64,000 nucleotides of DNA from Clostridiales bacterium (GTDB taxonomy: Bacteria > Bacillota > Clostridia > Oscillospirales > Acutalibacteraceae), in NCBI GenBank assembly GCA_018364155.1, contig JAGZMM010000003.1, positions 290,166 to 354,165 of the forward strand, in the 5' to 3' direction. Shown one piece after another: positions 50,290-59,645 of this stretch (its first letter is position 1; the number at the start of each line of letters is the position of its first letter). A program made the position numbers and the translations under genes. The notes beneath the pieces are model-generated. The model had not been told where the DNA came from. It saw only the letters and a program-made list of their open reading frames with translations, and made no database searches.

Positions 50290-51456
50290 TTGGCTGAAAA
50301 ACGCGACTATTACGAAGTGCTCGGCGTGGGAAAAAACGCGTCGGAGGACGAAATCAAAAAGGCCTATCGCAAGATGGCAAAACAATACCATCCGGATCTA
50401 AACCCCGGCGACAAGGATGCCGAGGCCAAGTTCAAGGAGGTCAACGAAGCCTACGAGGTTCTCTCGGACAGCAGCAAAAAGGCGCGTTACGATCAATTTG
50501 GCCATGCCGGAGTGGACCCCAATTATGGCGCAGGCGGCGGATACGGCGCAGGCGGTTATGGGGGCGGCGGCTTCGGCGGCTTTGACTTTGGCGACATGGG
50601 GGACTTGGGCGATATCTTCGGCTCCATCTTCGGCGGGGGCAGCAGCCGCTCTGCCAACCCCAACGCCCCGAGACGCGGCGCAGACATCAACACCGCCGTC
50701 ACCATCTCCTTTGAGGAAGCGGCTAAGGGCTGCAAGGTGGAGGTAAACGCACCGCGGGTGGAAAACTGTCCGGAATGCGGCGGTTCGGGTGCGGCAAAGG
50801 GGACTTCGCCGAAAACCTGTCCGGAATGCGGGGGCAGAGGCCAGGTCCGGGTGACCCAGCGCACCCCCTTCGGCGTGATGCAGACCCAGCGCACCTGTTC
50901 GAAATGCCGGGGCAAGGGCAAAATCATCGACACGCCCTGTAAAAACTGCAGCGGAACCGGCCAGATTCGCCGTTCGCGGCGGCTGGAGGTCACCATCCCG
51001 GCAGGTATCGACGACGGCCAGGGAATCAACCTGCGCGGCCAGGGCGATTACGGCACCAACGGCGGTCCGGCGGGAGACCTGCATATCACTGTCAATGTGC
51101 GGCCCCATCCCCTGTTTGAGCGGGACGGGTTCGACGTTTGGTGCGAGATTCCTCTGACCTTTGCCCAAGCAGCTCTGGGGGCGGACATTACGGTTCCCAC
51201 CCTGGACGGCAAGGTAAGCTACCACGTACACGAGGGCACTCAGCCTGGGGATGTGTTCAAGCTCAAGGACCGGGGCATTCCCCACCTAAACGGGCGAGGC
51301 AAGGGCAACCAGTTTGTCCGGGTGACCATCGAGGTACCCAAGAACCTGACCGAAAAGCAGAAGGAACTGCTCAAGGAATTCGAGTCGAACGCTTCCGACC
51401 ACAACTATCAAAAGCGCAAGGGCTTTTTCGACAAACTCAAGGATTTCATCAGTTAA
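50290..51456 (+). CDS. dnaJ: chaperone DnaJ (Hsp40)
   Basis: 388 residues. The J domain (1-70) has the HPD motif in QYHPDLNP. A Gly-rich linker follows (about 75-115), then the zinc domain with four CxxCxGxG-type repeats (CPECGGSG, CPECGGRG, CSKCRGKG, CKNCSGTG) and the two C-terminal peptide-binding domains. It stimulates DnaK ATPase and delivers clients. TTG is the start; a weak AAGGCGGG lies upstream. The 155-base gap after dnaK is unusually long for this operon and holds a hairpin. Confidence 0.97.
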   Translation: MAEKRDYYEVLGVGKNASEDEIKKAYRKMAKQYHPDLNPGDKDAEAKFKEVNEAYEVLSDSSKKARYDQFGHAGVDPNYGAGGGYGAGGYGGGGFGGFDFGDMGDLGDIFGSIFGGGSSRSANPNAPRRGADINTAVTISFEEAAKGCKVEVNAPRVENCPECGGSGAAKGTSPKTCPECGGRGQVRVTQRTPFGVMQTQRTCSKCRGKGKIIDTPCKNCSGTGQIRRSRRLEVTIPAGIDDGQGINLRGQGDYGTNGGPAGDLHITVNVRPHPLFERDGFDVWCEIPLTFAQAALGADITVPTLDGKVSYHVHEGTQPGDVFKLKDRGIPHLNGRGKGNQFVRVTIEVPKNLTEKQKELLKEFESNASDHNYQKRKGFFDKLKDFIS

Positions 51457-51469
51457 GGGGAAGCTTCGT

Positions 51470-51503
51470 CCGGCATGCGGCCCGTCGGCTGCATGCCGGT
51501 TTT
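51470..51503 (+). terminator. terminator of the heat-shock operon
   Basis: CCGGCATGC (51470-51478) pairs with GCATGCCGG (51491-51499), followed by TTTTCG. Confidence 0.75.
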
Positions 51504-51549
51504 CGTATGGGATAGGCTACAACATTTCGGGGCAAAATGCAGCATATGC

Positions 51550-51579
51550 TTGTAAATACGGCGGCGATTGTGCTATAGT
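51550..51579 (+). promoter_or_regulatory. promoter of the CvpA-like gene
   Basis: TTGTAA (51550-51555), 18 bases, TATAGT (51574-51579), about 130 bases upstream of the ATG. No gene is seen in the leader. Confidence 0.6.
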
Positions 51580-51711
51580 ATATTTGTCACGCCTATGGCA
51601 GTTTTGGGAAAAACCGATGGTTGGTTTTAATCAGCAGTGTTTTTCTTTTTTGCTGCGTCTAAGAAAAGCAAATGCAGTTCTGATTTTGCCTGAAAGGGGC
51701 CTGTTCTTGAT

Positions 51712-52443
51712 ATGGGACTTTTTCTCGATCTGATTCTGATTGCGCTGGCGTTTTTGCTCATTTGGTCAGCGGCAAGGCGGGGATTTACTTCCATCTTCAT
51801 CCGCACGGTGGGGAACATTGTGGTGTTTTTCGCAGCGGTGTTTCTTTCCTTCGCAGCGGCAGACTGGCTGTTTGACGCAGGATTGCGGGGCGCCTTAGTA
51901 GACCGGGTGCAAGTGCAACTGGCCACCGTTTCCTCCACAGAGCTGGAGGACATCATTGGGCAGGCGGTGGCGGGCCTTCCGGGCTTCCTTTCTTCGCTCA
52001 TCGAAAGCTTCGGTTATTCGGTGCAGGATTTGGCGCCGCAGATTCAGGAATCCATTGCCGGGCAAAGCGCCGCGGCAGCGGCTGCGATTGTGGACACGGT
52101 GGTAAAGCCGGTGGTCATCCTGATGCTGCGCGGCATTCTGCTTTTGGCATTCCTGATTTTGGGCTGGTTTCTCATCCGCCTCTTATCCCGAACCGCCAAC
52201 CTGGTGGTCAACATTCCGATTGTACGGGGCGTCAACCGGTTTTTGGGCGGGATCCTGGGGCTACTAAACGCCGCTATTATGGCGCTGTGCGTTACAGCGC
52301 TGTGCTGGTTCGCCATAACCTTGTGGGGAGACACCATCCCCTTCCTGAATACCCAGACCATCGAAAGCTCTTACCTGTTCCGCTTTGTCCTCGATCACAA
52401 CATTCTGTTGCAGTTTACCGAAGGGCTGTTCGCGGCTGTTTAA
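51712..52443 (+). CDS. CvpA family membrane protein
   Basis: 243 residues with four hydrophobic helices. The start LFLDLILIALAFLLIWSAARRGF is typical for CvpA (first core DLILIALAFLLIWSAARRG), and NIPIVRGVNRFLGGILGLLNA near residue 165-185 fits the family's G-x-x-N/D-x-x-L-G-G-x-x-G motif. In other bacteria CvpA is needed for envelope stress tolerance and colicin V export. A long extracytoplasmic loop (about 60-125) is present. pgsA follows 53 bases downstream. Confidence 0.82.
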   Translation: MGLFLDLILIALAFLLIWSAARRGFTSIFIRTVGNIVVFFAAVFLSFAAADWLFDAGLRGALVDRVQVQLATVSSTELEDIIGQAVAGLPGFLSSLIESFGYSVQDLAPQIQESIAGQSAAAAAAIVDTVVKPVVILMLRGILLLAFLILGWFLIRLLSRTANLVVNIPIVRGVNRFLGGILGLLNAAIMALCVTALCWFAITLWGDTIPFLNTQTIESSYLFRFVLDHNILLQFTEGLFAAV

Positions 52444-52496
52444 AAAAATGAATCGGCAACAAAATGAATTGCTCTTCGGAAGGAATGATATCCGAT

Positions 52497-53069
52497 ATGT
52501 CTTACTTGAAAAAGAATTTAACCATCCCGAACCTGCTGTCGGTGTTCCGGATTCTGTTGATTCCGCTGTTTATCTATCTATATCTGGAACGTTCGGCGGT
52601 GGACTACGGGATTTCCGCAGGCGTCGTGCTTCTGATTTCCGGCGCTACCGACATGCTCGACGGCTATATTGCCCGGCATTTCAATCAAATCACCCAGCTC
52701 GGGCAGATTCTTGACCCCATTGCCGACAAGCTTACTCAGGCGACGGTGGTCATCTGCATCGCGATCATGCATCAGCAGAATAAGCTTTTGATCCCGCTGG
52801 TGCTGATTTTCCTCGCAAAGGAAATCCTCATGGGCATCGGCAGCCTGGTGCTTCTGCGCCGGGGCGCACGGCCTACCGCGGCGTTGTGGTTCGGCAAGGT
52901 GGCGACCATGGTGTTCTATGCAGTGATGCTGATCATCGTCTTCTTCCCGACCATGAACGATCTGGCAGTTACCATTCTGGTAGCAATTGTGGCGGCTTTT
53001 ATGGTGTTCGCCTTAATCCGGTACGCCATGCTCTTCTTTCAATTGCTCAAGGCCACGCCAAAAAAATAA
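52497..53069 (+). CDS. pgsA: CDP-diacylglycerol-glycerol-3-phosphate 3-phosphatidyltransferase
   Basis: 190 residues with about five to six hydrophobic helices. The CDP-alcohol phosphotransferase motif D-x2-D-G-x2-A-R-x8-G-x3-D-x3-D is complete (DMLDGYIARHF...GQILDPIADK). It makes phosphatidylglycerol phosphate, the first step to phosphatidylglycerol and cardiolipin. ATG at 52497 is the best fit to GGAAGGA; an earlier ATG at 52464 has no RBS. Confidence 0.92.
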   Translation: MSYLKKNLTIPNLLSVFRILLIPLFIYLYLERSAVDYGISAGVVLLISGATDMLDGYIARHFNQITQLGQILDPIADKLTQATVVICIAIMHQQNKLLIPLVLIFLAKEILMGIGSLVLLRRGARPTAALWFGKVATMVFYAVMLIIVFFPTMNDLAVTILVAIVAAFMVFALIRYAMLFFQLLKATPKK

Positions 53070-53134
53070 CGGTTCAAAGGCGGCGCGGCCTGCAAAGCAT
53101 ATGGCCGGGCCCCTTTTCTTTCCCAAACGAATGC

Positions 53135-53156
53135 GCAAAGCTCGGACGAGCTTTGC
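53135..53156. other. perfect 10-bp hairpin upstream of the Clp gene
   Basis: GCAAAGCTCG / CGAGCTTTGC with a two-base spacer; it may be an operator or weak terminator after pgsA. No CtsR box is recognisable. Confidence 0.4.
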
Positions 53157-53211
53157 CACGTTCCCTATATTTGTACCGCGTCCCATTGGGACGCATGGAG
53201 GGTAATCAATC

Positions 53212-55530
53212 ATGATGTGCAGCAGATGCAAAAAACGCATGGCGGTTGTGTTCATCACCCGCATGGAAGGCGACAAAAGCTATAACGAAGGTCTTTGCTT
53301 GGTGTGCGCAAAGGAACTGGGCATCAAACCGGTCAATGACCTGATGGACAAGATGGGAGTCAGTGACTCCGATATCGAAAATCTAAGCGAACAAATGACG
53401 GACATGATCGGTGCCGCCGGCGACCCAGACGATGAAAACTTTGAGCCGGGCGGAGCGGCTACCTATCCGTTTTTGCAAAACCTCTTCGGCGCACAGCCTG
53501 GGTCGGAAGACGAGGACCTGGCACACGTAGTCGGGGAAGTGGACGGCGAGGAGGAACCAGCATCCAAGCGGGGACGCCGCTCGAAGGAAAAGAACGGCAA
53601 AAAACGCAAGTATCTGGACATGTACTGCACGAACCTCACCGGAAAAGCCAGGCGCTCAGAGCTTGACGCCATCATCGGCCGGGACCAGCAGATTTACCGG
53701 GTTATCCAGATCCTTTCCCGCCGCACCAAAAACAATCCCTGTCTAATCGGTGAGCCGGGCGTGGGCAAAACCGCCATCGCCGAGGGCCTAGCGCTTCGCA
53801 TTGCAGCAGGTGACGTTCCCATGCGGCTGGCGAAAAAGGAAATTCATCTGCTGGACCTGACGGCTCTGGTGGCGGGGACCCAGTTTCGCGGCCAGTTTGA
53901 AAGCCGCATCAAAGGCCTGATCGACGAGGTAAAGGCCGACGGCAACGTGATTTTGTTCATCGACGAGGTGCATAACCTGGTGGGTACCGGTGACGCGGAA
54001 GGCTCCATGAATGCGGCAAACATTTTGAAGCCCGCGTTGTCCCGAGGAGAAATCCAAGTGATCGGCGCCACTACCTTTACCGAATACCGCAAGTATATCG
54101 AGAAGGATTCTGCCTTGGAGCGTCGGTTCCAGCCGGTGACGGTGGAGGAGCCTTCCATGAAGGAAACGGTAGAGATGCTCAAAGGCATTAAGCACTACTA
54201 TGAAGCGTACCATCGGGTTTCCATTCCGGATTCGCTTCTTTCCACCGCTGTTTCCCTTTCCGAACGGTACATTACCGACCGCTTTTTGCCCGACAAGGCC
54301 ATCGACCTGTTGGATGAAGCCTGCGCTCACGCCTCTTTGCGCAATACTGTGATTCTAGAGTACGACAAGGCGATGGAACGGGTCAAGGAGCTGAGCGAAC
54401 GGGAAGAAAACATGGCGGAGGACCCGGAATTTACCGATTACGAGACTCTCGCCTCGGTGCGGGCGGAAATCGCGCAGCTGCAAACCAAAATCGACGAGCT
54501 GGCGCCGACAGCGCTTAGCAACGCTGTGACCAAGGGCGACCTTGCCAAGGTGGTGGAGCTGTGGACGGGGATTCCTGCCGCTCGGGTAGAGCAGTCGGAG
54601 CTCAAGCGGCTGTCTCACCTGGAAGAAGCTCTTGGGAAGAAAATCATTGGTCAGCCGGAAGCAGTAGCCGCTGTGGCGGCCGCCGTACGCCGCAGCCGGG
54701 TGCAGATCAGCACCCGCCGCCGGCCAGCTTCCTTTATTTTCGTCGGTCCTACCGGGGTAGGCAAAACGGAGCTGGTAAAGGTGCTGGCGGCGGAGCTCTT
54801 TGACACGCCGGAGACGCTCATTCGTCTGGATATGTCCGAGTTCATGGAAAAGCACTCCGTTTCCCGCATCATCGGTTCTCCTCCGGGCTATGTGGGGTAT
54901 GACGAGGCGGGGCAGCTGACCGAAAAGGTCCGCCGCAAGCCTTATTCGGTGCTGCTGTTCGACGAAATCGAGAAGGCACATCCGGATGTGATGAACATTT
55001 TGCTGCAAATTCTCGACGAAGGCAAAGTGACCGACGCCCATGGCCGGACGGTGAATTTTGAAAACACGGTTATTGTCATGACCTCCAACGCCGGCAGCCG
55101 GGATACCAATGCGCTGGGCTTTGCCAAGTCTGCCTATGACGCCAGCCGCGATCGAGCGCTCAAAGCCCTGTCCGACTTCTTGCGTCCCGAGTTCATGAGC
55201 CGAGTGGACGAAATTGTGGTATTCCGGCCCTTGGACGCGGAAGACCTGAAAAAGATTGCTGACCTTATGCTGGGTGAGCTCAAAGAGGCTGTGGACGAAA
55301 AGGGCATCTCCATCTCCTGGGACGAAGATGTCAACGCACTGCTTGCGAAGCTGGCGGGCCACGGCAAGCATGGCGCCCGGGATCTGCGCAGCATCATCCG
55401 CCGGGAGGTGGAGGATCGCATCGCCACCATTCTGGTCAACCAGTGCGACAATCCGCCCAGTGTGCTCAAGCTGCAGGCAAAGGGAGAGCATGTCTCAGTA
55501 ACGGCCGAATCAGGAGGGGATTCTCTGTGA
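53212..55530 (+). CDS. Clp/Hsp100 ATPase with an N-terminal zinc module
   Basis: 772 residues. The start CSRCKKRM...CLVCAKELG holds two CxxC pairs like McsA-type zinc fingers, in place of the Clp N-terminal repeat. After an acidic linker (about 60-135) come two AAA+ modules: GEPGVGKTAIAEG with VILFIDEVHNL (first), and GPTGVGKTELVK with VLLFDEIEKAHPDV (second). A short ClpC-like middle coil (about 380-440) separates them. It unfolds proteins, probably for ClpP or as a disaggregase. The ClpP-binding (I/L)GF-type loop was not identified. GGAGGG lies upstream of ATG; the thioesterase gene overlaps its stop. Confidence 0.9.
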   Translation: MMCSRCKKRMAVVFITRMEGDKSYNEGLCLVCAKELGIKPVNDLMDKMGVSDSDIENLSEQMTDMIGAAGDPDDENFEPGGAATYPFLQNLFGAQPGSEDEDLAHVVGEVDGEEEPASKRGRRSKEKNGKKRKYLDMYCTNLTGKARRSELDAIIGRDQQIYRVIQILSRRTKNNPCLIGEPGVGKTAIAEGLALRIAAGDVPMRLAKKEIHLLDLTALVAGTQFRGQFESRIKGLIDEVKADGNVILFIDEVHNLVGTGDAEGSMNAANILKPALSRGEIQVIGATTFTEYRKYIEKDSALERRFQPVTVEEPSMKETVEMLKGIKHYYEAYHRVSIPDSLLSTAVSLSERYITDRFLPDKAIDLLDEACAHASLRNTVILEYDKAMERVKELSEREENMAEDPEFTDYETLASVRAEIAQLQTKIDELAPTALSNAVTKGDLAKVVELWTGIPAARVEQSELKRLSHLEEALGKKIIGQPEAVAAVAAAVRRSRVQISTRRRPASFIFVGPTGVGKTELVKVLAAELFDTPETLIRLDMSEFMEKHSVSRIIGSPPGYVGYDEAGQLTEKVRRKPYSVLLFDEIEKAHPDVMNILLQILDEGKVTDAHGRTVNFENTVIVMTSNAGSRDTNALGFAKSAYDASRDRALKALSDFLRPEFMSRVDEIVVFRPLDAEDLKKIADLMLGELKEAVDEKGISISWDEDVNALLAKLAGHGKHGARDLRSIIRREVEDRIATILVNQCDNPPSVLKLQAKGEHVSVTAESGGDSL

Positions 55531-56294
55531 GCGAATTTATCGGCGGATATCCGCCTCAATATACCATGTCCGGGCACGTGGGAACCTTTGACGGGGACCA
55601 GCACCGGCATTTAAAGCCCTCTTCCATCCTCAAGTACCAGCAGGAGGTGGGCGAGCTGCATCTGTCGGGCGGAAACATGTCCTACGCGCAGCTTTACGAC
55701 AATGGGCTGGTATTTGTTCTGTCCCGCACCAGCTGCAAAATTTATCGGCCGCTTACGCTGGAGGAACGTTTTTCCCTGACTACCTGGCACCGGGAAAACA
55801 AAGGAGCCCAGTTCATTCGCTGCTACCGCTTCACGGATGCGAAAGGAGAAACGGTGGTGGAATCGGTGACGACCTTTGCCATGATCGACCCGCATACCCA
55901 CCGGGTGCTGCGTCCGAAGGTGTTCTTTGAAAAATACGACATTCACATGCAGCCGGCGGAGCAGGTGGGCGCACCCGACCCGGGCAAGCTCATCATCCCC
56001 GACGAACTGCCGCAGGTGGGTGTGCGCACGGTGCGCTATTCGGATACTGATTACAACGGCCATCTCAATAACACCGTTTATGCCGACCTGCTGACTGATT
56101 TCATTCCCGGTGGTATGGACGGGCGGGTTCTAACCGGGTATCAGATTTCCTTTCTCAAGGAAGCCCGGGAAGGCGAGGAAATCGCCATCCACGCCGGGGC
56201 GGACGAGAATGGAGAAAACACCTTCCTGTTTCGCGGTGTAACCGAACGGGGCGTTTGCTTCGAGGGGCGCTGCACAGTGCAGGAAAGCAAATAG
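55527..56294 (+). CDS. acyl-ACP thioesterase family protein
   Basis: 255 residues formed of two hotdog folds. The first covers about 5-135, and the second, about 165-250, carries TVRYSDTDYNGHLNNTVYAD, with the Asn and His of the FatA/FatB-like active site (quoted core SDTDYNGHLNNT). It hydrolyses acyl-ACP to release fatty acids. GTG at 55527 follows CAGGAGGGG and overlaps the stop of the Clp gene, so the two are translationally coupled; the longer frame upstream lies inside the Clp gene. Confidence 0.88.
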   Translation: MSEFIGGYPPQYTMSGHVGTFDGDQHRHLKPSSILKYQQEVGELHLSGGNMSYAQLYDNGLVFVLSRTSCKIYRPLTLEERFSLTTWHRENKGAQFIRCYRFTDAKGETVVESVTTFAMIDPHTHRVLRPKVFFEKYDIHMQPAEQVGAPDPGKLIIPDELPQVGVRTVRYSDTDYNGHLNNTVYADLLTDFIPGGMDGRVLTGYQISFLKEAREGEEIAIHAGADENGENTFLFRGVTERGVCFEGRCTVQESK

Positions 56295-56298
56295 CGGG

Positions 56299-56332
56299 AA
56301 AACCGCCTGCCTTTTTATAGGCAGGCGGTTTT
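56299..56332 (+). terminator. intrinsic terminator
   Basis: A perfect 13-bp stem AAAACCGCCTGCC / GGCAGGCGGTTTT, eight-base loop, followed by CTT; it closes the Clp/thioesterase unit. Confidence 0.9.
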
Positions 56333-56452
56333 CTTACGTAACGTTGTTTTACGATCTTTTCTCTGATAGACTGGATGTGAAAAACACTTCCCACGATAAG
56401 GGAAAATCCACCTGATTTTCTTAGATGACAAAACAGAGAAAAAGGAGGCCAT

Positions 56453-57034
56453 ATGATGATAAAATGGTCTTGGAAACCCCATCGGTTCCCTCTTTTTCTT
56501 TTGCTGGTACTCTTGGTGGGCGGCATTTGGTATGCGGTGGATTACGCTCTCTATGGAAATATCGGCTTTTCCGACGCCGTCACCCTACAGCCGGAAGAAA
56601 TCGAATCTATGGAAATCCGTACAGGGCTTGGCGATGCTAAATATGAAACCCATGATACCGCATACATCGCTCAGGTTCTTGAAGAATTGGATGCCTTTCG
56701 CTTTCACAGACGTTCCAGATCGCCTTTGCACCGTGTCGGGGGATGGAGCTATTCTCTGGATTTTACCGTGAAAGACGGCGGGCGCATTCGTTATACCTTG
56801 GATACGGGCTTTTCCTGCTTTGATGGATATGATAAGCCATGTATCACTGGTGGATATTCCGTAGACGATCTGAACCGCATGGGTGATCTTATGAAGGAAA
56901 TCTACTATTATCTAGCGGAGCACGGCTCGCTTACCTATACGCCGGATCCTGCGGAAAGAGGCCCCTACGCGCGGCCCTATCCTTACACCCCGTCCGCTCT
57001 TCCGGAATCCTCTTCGCTGCCTGAGTCTCCATAA
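56453..57034 (+). CDS. hypothetical single-pass membrane protein
   Basis: 193 residues, not recognised. A basic N-terminus and one helix (about 12-33) anchor an extracytoplasmic domain (about 45-165) with mixed beta pattern (SYSLDFTVKDGGRIRYTLDT). The last 25 residues are Pro/Ser-rich (YPYTPSALPESSSLPESP). AAAAGGAGG precedes an ATGATG start. It is a single gene bounded by terminators. Cys residues in GFSCFDGYDKPC could form a disulfide. Confidence 0.75.
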   Translation: MMIKWSWKPHRFPLFLLLVLLVGGIWYAVDYALYGNIGFSDAVTLQPEEIESMEIRTGLGDAKYETHDTAYIAQVLEELDAFRFHRRSRSPLHRVGGWSYSLDFTVKDGGRIRYTLDTGFSCFDGYDKPCITGGYSVDDLNRMGDLMKEIYYYLAEHGSLTYTPDPAERGPYARPYPYTPSALPESSSLPESP

Positions 57035-57154
57035 AGCTTTGTTTTCCTGCTTTATTCGCTCTTCCTGAAATTAGCGGTTGTCCAGCTCCTTTTTGTGAGA
57101 GGCCGCATACCAAAGTCGTTTGTACAGTTTTAGCTGTAGTCCTTTCATGAACAA

Positions 57155-57193
57155 AATCCGCCCTGTCCGGCTTTTTATCGGACAGGGCGGATT
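57155..57193. terminator. bidirectional intrinsic terminator
   Basis: A perfect 15-bp stem AATCCGCCCTGTCCG / CGGACAGGGCGGATT between convergent genes; the minus-strand tail is TTGTTC. Confidence 0.85.
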
Positions 57194-57208
57194 GGCTATA
57201 TGTTATCC

Positions 57209-59272
57209 TTATTCAGCCTTCTTCGCTTCTTCTATGACCTTCTGGGCCACGAAGGGAGGCGCTTCCTCATAGCGCTCAAACGTCAGGGTGAAATGCCCGC
57301 GGCCATGGGCCACCTGGCGCAGATAGGTGGTAAAGTCCGCCATTTCCGCCACCGGTACTTCGGCACTGACCTCCTGCAGGCCGTCGGGACCCGCGTCCAT
57401 ACCCAGCACGCGGCCGCGGCGCTTGTTGACTTCGCCGATAATGTCGCCCATCTTCGCCTCCGGCACGTACACCTTCAGGCTGCCGATGGGTTCGAGAAGA
57501 ACCGGGCTCGCCTGGGGGATACCCGCCTTGTAAGCGAGGCTGGCCGCCATTTTAAAGGACATTTCCGAAGAGTCCACCGGGTGATAGGAGCCGTCCACCA
57601 AGGTGGCCTTCAGGCCAACCATCGGATAGCCCGCCAGCACGCCTTCCTTGACACAGTCACGCAAGCCTTTTTCCACCGCCGGGAAGAAGTTCTTAGGCAC
57701 CGCGCCGCCGAACACCTTCTCTTCAAACACCAGATCGTCTCCGTCGCAGGGTTCAAACTCGATCCATACATCGCCGAACTGGCCATGGCCGCCCGACTGC
57801 TTCTTATGCCGGCCTTGGACCTTTACCTTCTTGCGGATGGTTTCCCGATAGGCAATCTTAGGTGCAGAAAGCTCTACATCCACGCCGAATTTCTGCTTGA
57901 GCTTGGAAACAATCACGTCCAAATGCTGCTCACCCAAGCCGCTTAAAATCATCTGATGGGTCTCGGTGTTGTTTTCCACTCGGATGGTGGGGTCTTCTTC
58001 CTTGAGTCTCGCCAGGCCTGCCGCAATCTTTTCCTCATCGCCCTTTGCCTTAGGAGTGACCGCCTTGGAAAGGCTGGGCGCCGGGAAATCGATCCCTGCC
58101 AGGGTAACGGGACGGGACACGGCTGCTAAGGTATCGCCAGTGTTGGCGGAGGTAAGCTTCGCCACCGCACCGATGTCTCCGGCTACGACGCAAGGTGTAT
58201 CCTCCTGCTTTTTGCCGCGGATGGTCAGCAGCTTGCCGATTTTCTCAGTAGCACCGGTGCGGGAATTGACCATCTGGGTTTCCGGCGTCATTTTGCCGGA
58301 GATCACTTTGAAATAGGAAAGCTTGCCCACAAAGGGGTCAGCCACCGTTTTAAAAATAATTGCAGCTGTCGGCTCGCTTTCGTTCACCTTCAGCTCCACC
58401 GCGTCGCCGGAGGGAGTCTCCCCCATCTCGCCCGCCGCTTCCTCTGCCGAGGGAGCTAGGGACACAATGTTATCCATCAAAAGACCAACGCCGTCGAGCG
58501 TGGCGGCGGAACCGCCCAGCACCGGGGTAATTTCCCCGTTGCGCACACCGGAGGAAACCCCAGCAATCAGCTCCTCGGAGGTAAACTCCTCGCCGCTGAA
58601 ATACTTTTCCATCAATTCTTCGCTGGTCTGTGCCACGGCTTCCGCGATGGCATCGCGCATTTCGCTTAAGCGGTCGTCTATGTCGGGCATGGCGACCTCG
58701 TGCCGTTTTCCGCCGCTGCAGGAATAGGCCTTGAGCTTGAGAAGATCCACAAAGCAGTCGATCTTTCCGTTTTCCACATGTGGCATAATAATCGGGCAGA
58801 CCGTCACCCCGAACGCGTCCTTGAGGGACTGGTAGCTTTTGAAGAAATCGCTGTTTTCTTCATCGAGACGGCTGACGAAAAAGTATTTCGGGATGCCGCG
58901 CTTCTCCGCCGCCTTATATCCTTTTTCCGCGCCAACCGATGCGCCGGTCTTGCCGGATACCACGATGACCGCCAGCTCTGCCGCCCGGATTCCCTCACAC
59001 AGGCCGCCTGCAAAGTCGAACAGGCCAGGTGTGTCGATCACATTGATCTTTTTATTCAACCATTCCAGCGGCGCGACCGCCGTGGAAACAGAAGTTTTGC
59101 GTTTGATTTCCTCCGGGTCAAAGTCGCACACGGTATTGCCGTCGGCTACCTTGCCCAGGCGGTCCGTCGCTCCTGCGAGAAACAACATGGCCTCTGCCAG
59201 AGAGGTCTTTCCCGAGTCGCCATGTCCCGTAAGAACAACATTACGAATGTCTTTGGCCGAATACTGTTTCAA
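57209..59272 (-). CDS. EF-G-like translational GTPase (paralogue)
   Basis: 687 residues with EF-G domain order. G1 is GHGDSGKTS (16-24) where true EF-G has GHIDAGKTT, the effector region reads RKTSVSTAV rather than RGITI, and G4 is SRLDEEN instead of NKMD. G3 (DTPG) is normal. Domains II-V follow, with RGRVLGMDAGPDGLQEVSAEVP in the C-terminal part. This matches the EF-G2-like paralogues of Firmicutes whose role in translation or ribosome recycling is uncertain. TTG at 59272 is chosen because GGAAGGGG lies nine bases upstream. It is a single-gene unit with its own promoter. Confidence 0.9.
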   Translation of the reverse strand: MKQYSAKDIRNVVLTGHGDSGKTSLAEAMLFLAGATDRLGKVADGNTVCDFDPEEIKRKTSVSTAVAPLEWLNKKINVIDTPGLFDFAGGLCEGIRAAELAVIVVSGKTGASVGAEKGYKAAEKRGIPKYFFVSRLDEENSDFFKSYQSLKDAFGVTVCPIIMPHVENGKIDCFVDLLKLKAYSCSGGKRHEVAMPDIDDRLSEMRDAIAEAVAQTSEELMEKYFSGEEFTSEELIAGVSSGVRNGEITPVLGGSAATLDGVGLLMDNIVSLAPSAEEAAGEMGETPSGDAVELKVNESEPTAAIIFKTVADPFVGKLSYFKVISGKMTPETQMVNSRTGATEKIGKLLTIRGKKQEDTPCVVAGDIGAVAKLTSANTGDTLAAVSRPVTLAGIDFPAPSLSKAVTPKAKGDEEKIAAGLARLKEEDPTIRVENNTETHQMILSGLGEQHLDVIVSKLKQKFGVDVELSAPKIAYRETIRKKVKVQGRHKKQSGGHGQFGDVWIEFEPCDGDDLVFEEKVFGGAVPKNFFPAVEKGLRDCVKEGVLAGYPMVGLKATLVDGSYHPVDSSEMSFKMAASLAYKAGIPQASPVLLEPIGSLKVYVPEAKMGDIIGEVNKRRGRVLGMDAGPDGLQEVSAEVPVAEMADFTTYLRQVAHGRGHFTLTFERYEEAPPFVAQKVIEEAKKAE

Positions 59273-59372
59273 GGTAAGATTCCCCTTCCGATGTACTTAT
59301 TTGCACGAACTTGGCATCTTCGCCATTTTCGGTATTGCCATGTTTCACAGTTCCAAAATACCGATTGGGATA

Positions 59373-59401
59373 ATTATAGCGTATTTGCCCACACAATTCA
59401 A
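59373..59401 (-). promoter_or_regulatory. promoter of the EF-G-like gene
   Basis: On the minus strand TTGAAT (59396-59401), 17 bases, TATAAT (59373-59378); the leader is about 95 bases. Confidence 0.75.
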
Positions 59402-59616
59402 GAAAAATTAGCGTATTTGATAAAATTTTTCTTAGGTCATGAATTTTTATCGTTTGAATTGTGCAATTGTGACAGTATTTTCCCATTTGTGTGACTGCTA
59501 CCCATAAATATGCGGCGCTTGTCCCAAGTATACCGGAGACGGTATGCAACATTTGCAAAAATGCCGGAATCCGAGCGGAGAAATTGCCGCGGATTTCCAT
59601 GGGCGATTTTGCAGGG

Positions 59617-59645
59617 TTTTGTTTTCGGCCCGCGTCTATTATACT
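59617..59645 (+). promoter_or_regulatory. possible promoter of the ECF sigma operon
   Basis: TTTTGT (59617-59622), 17 bases, TATACT (59640-59645). The -35 is weak. No convincing autoregulated ECF-type (AAC...CGTC) promoter was found. Confidence 0.4.

Noticed and set aside
53070..53211. CtsR operator upstream of the Clp gene
   Set aside because: No GGTCAAA heptad repeat is present; only a 10-bp hairpin.
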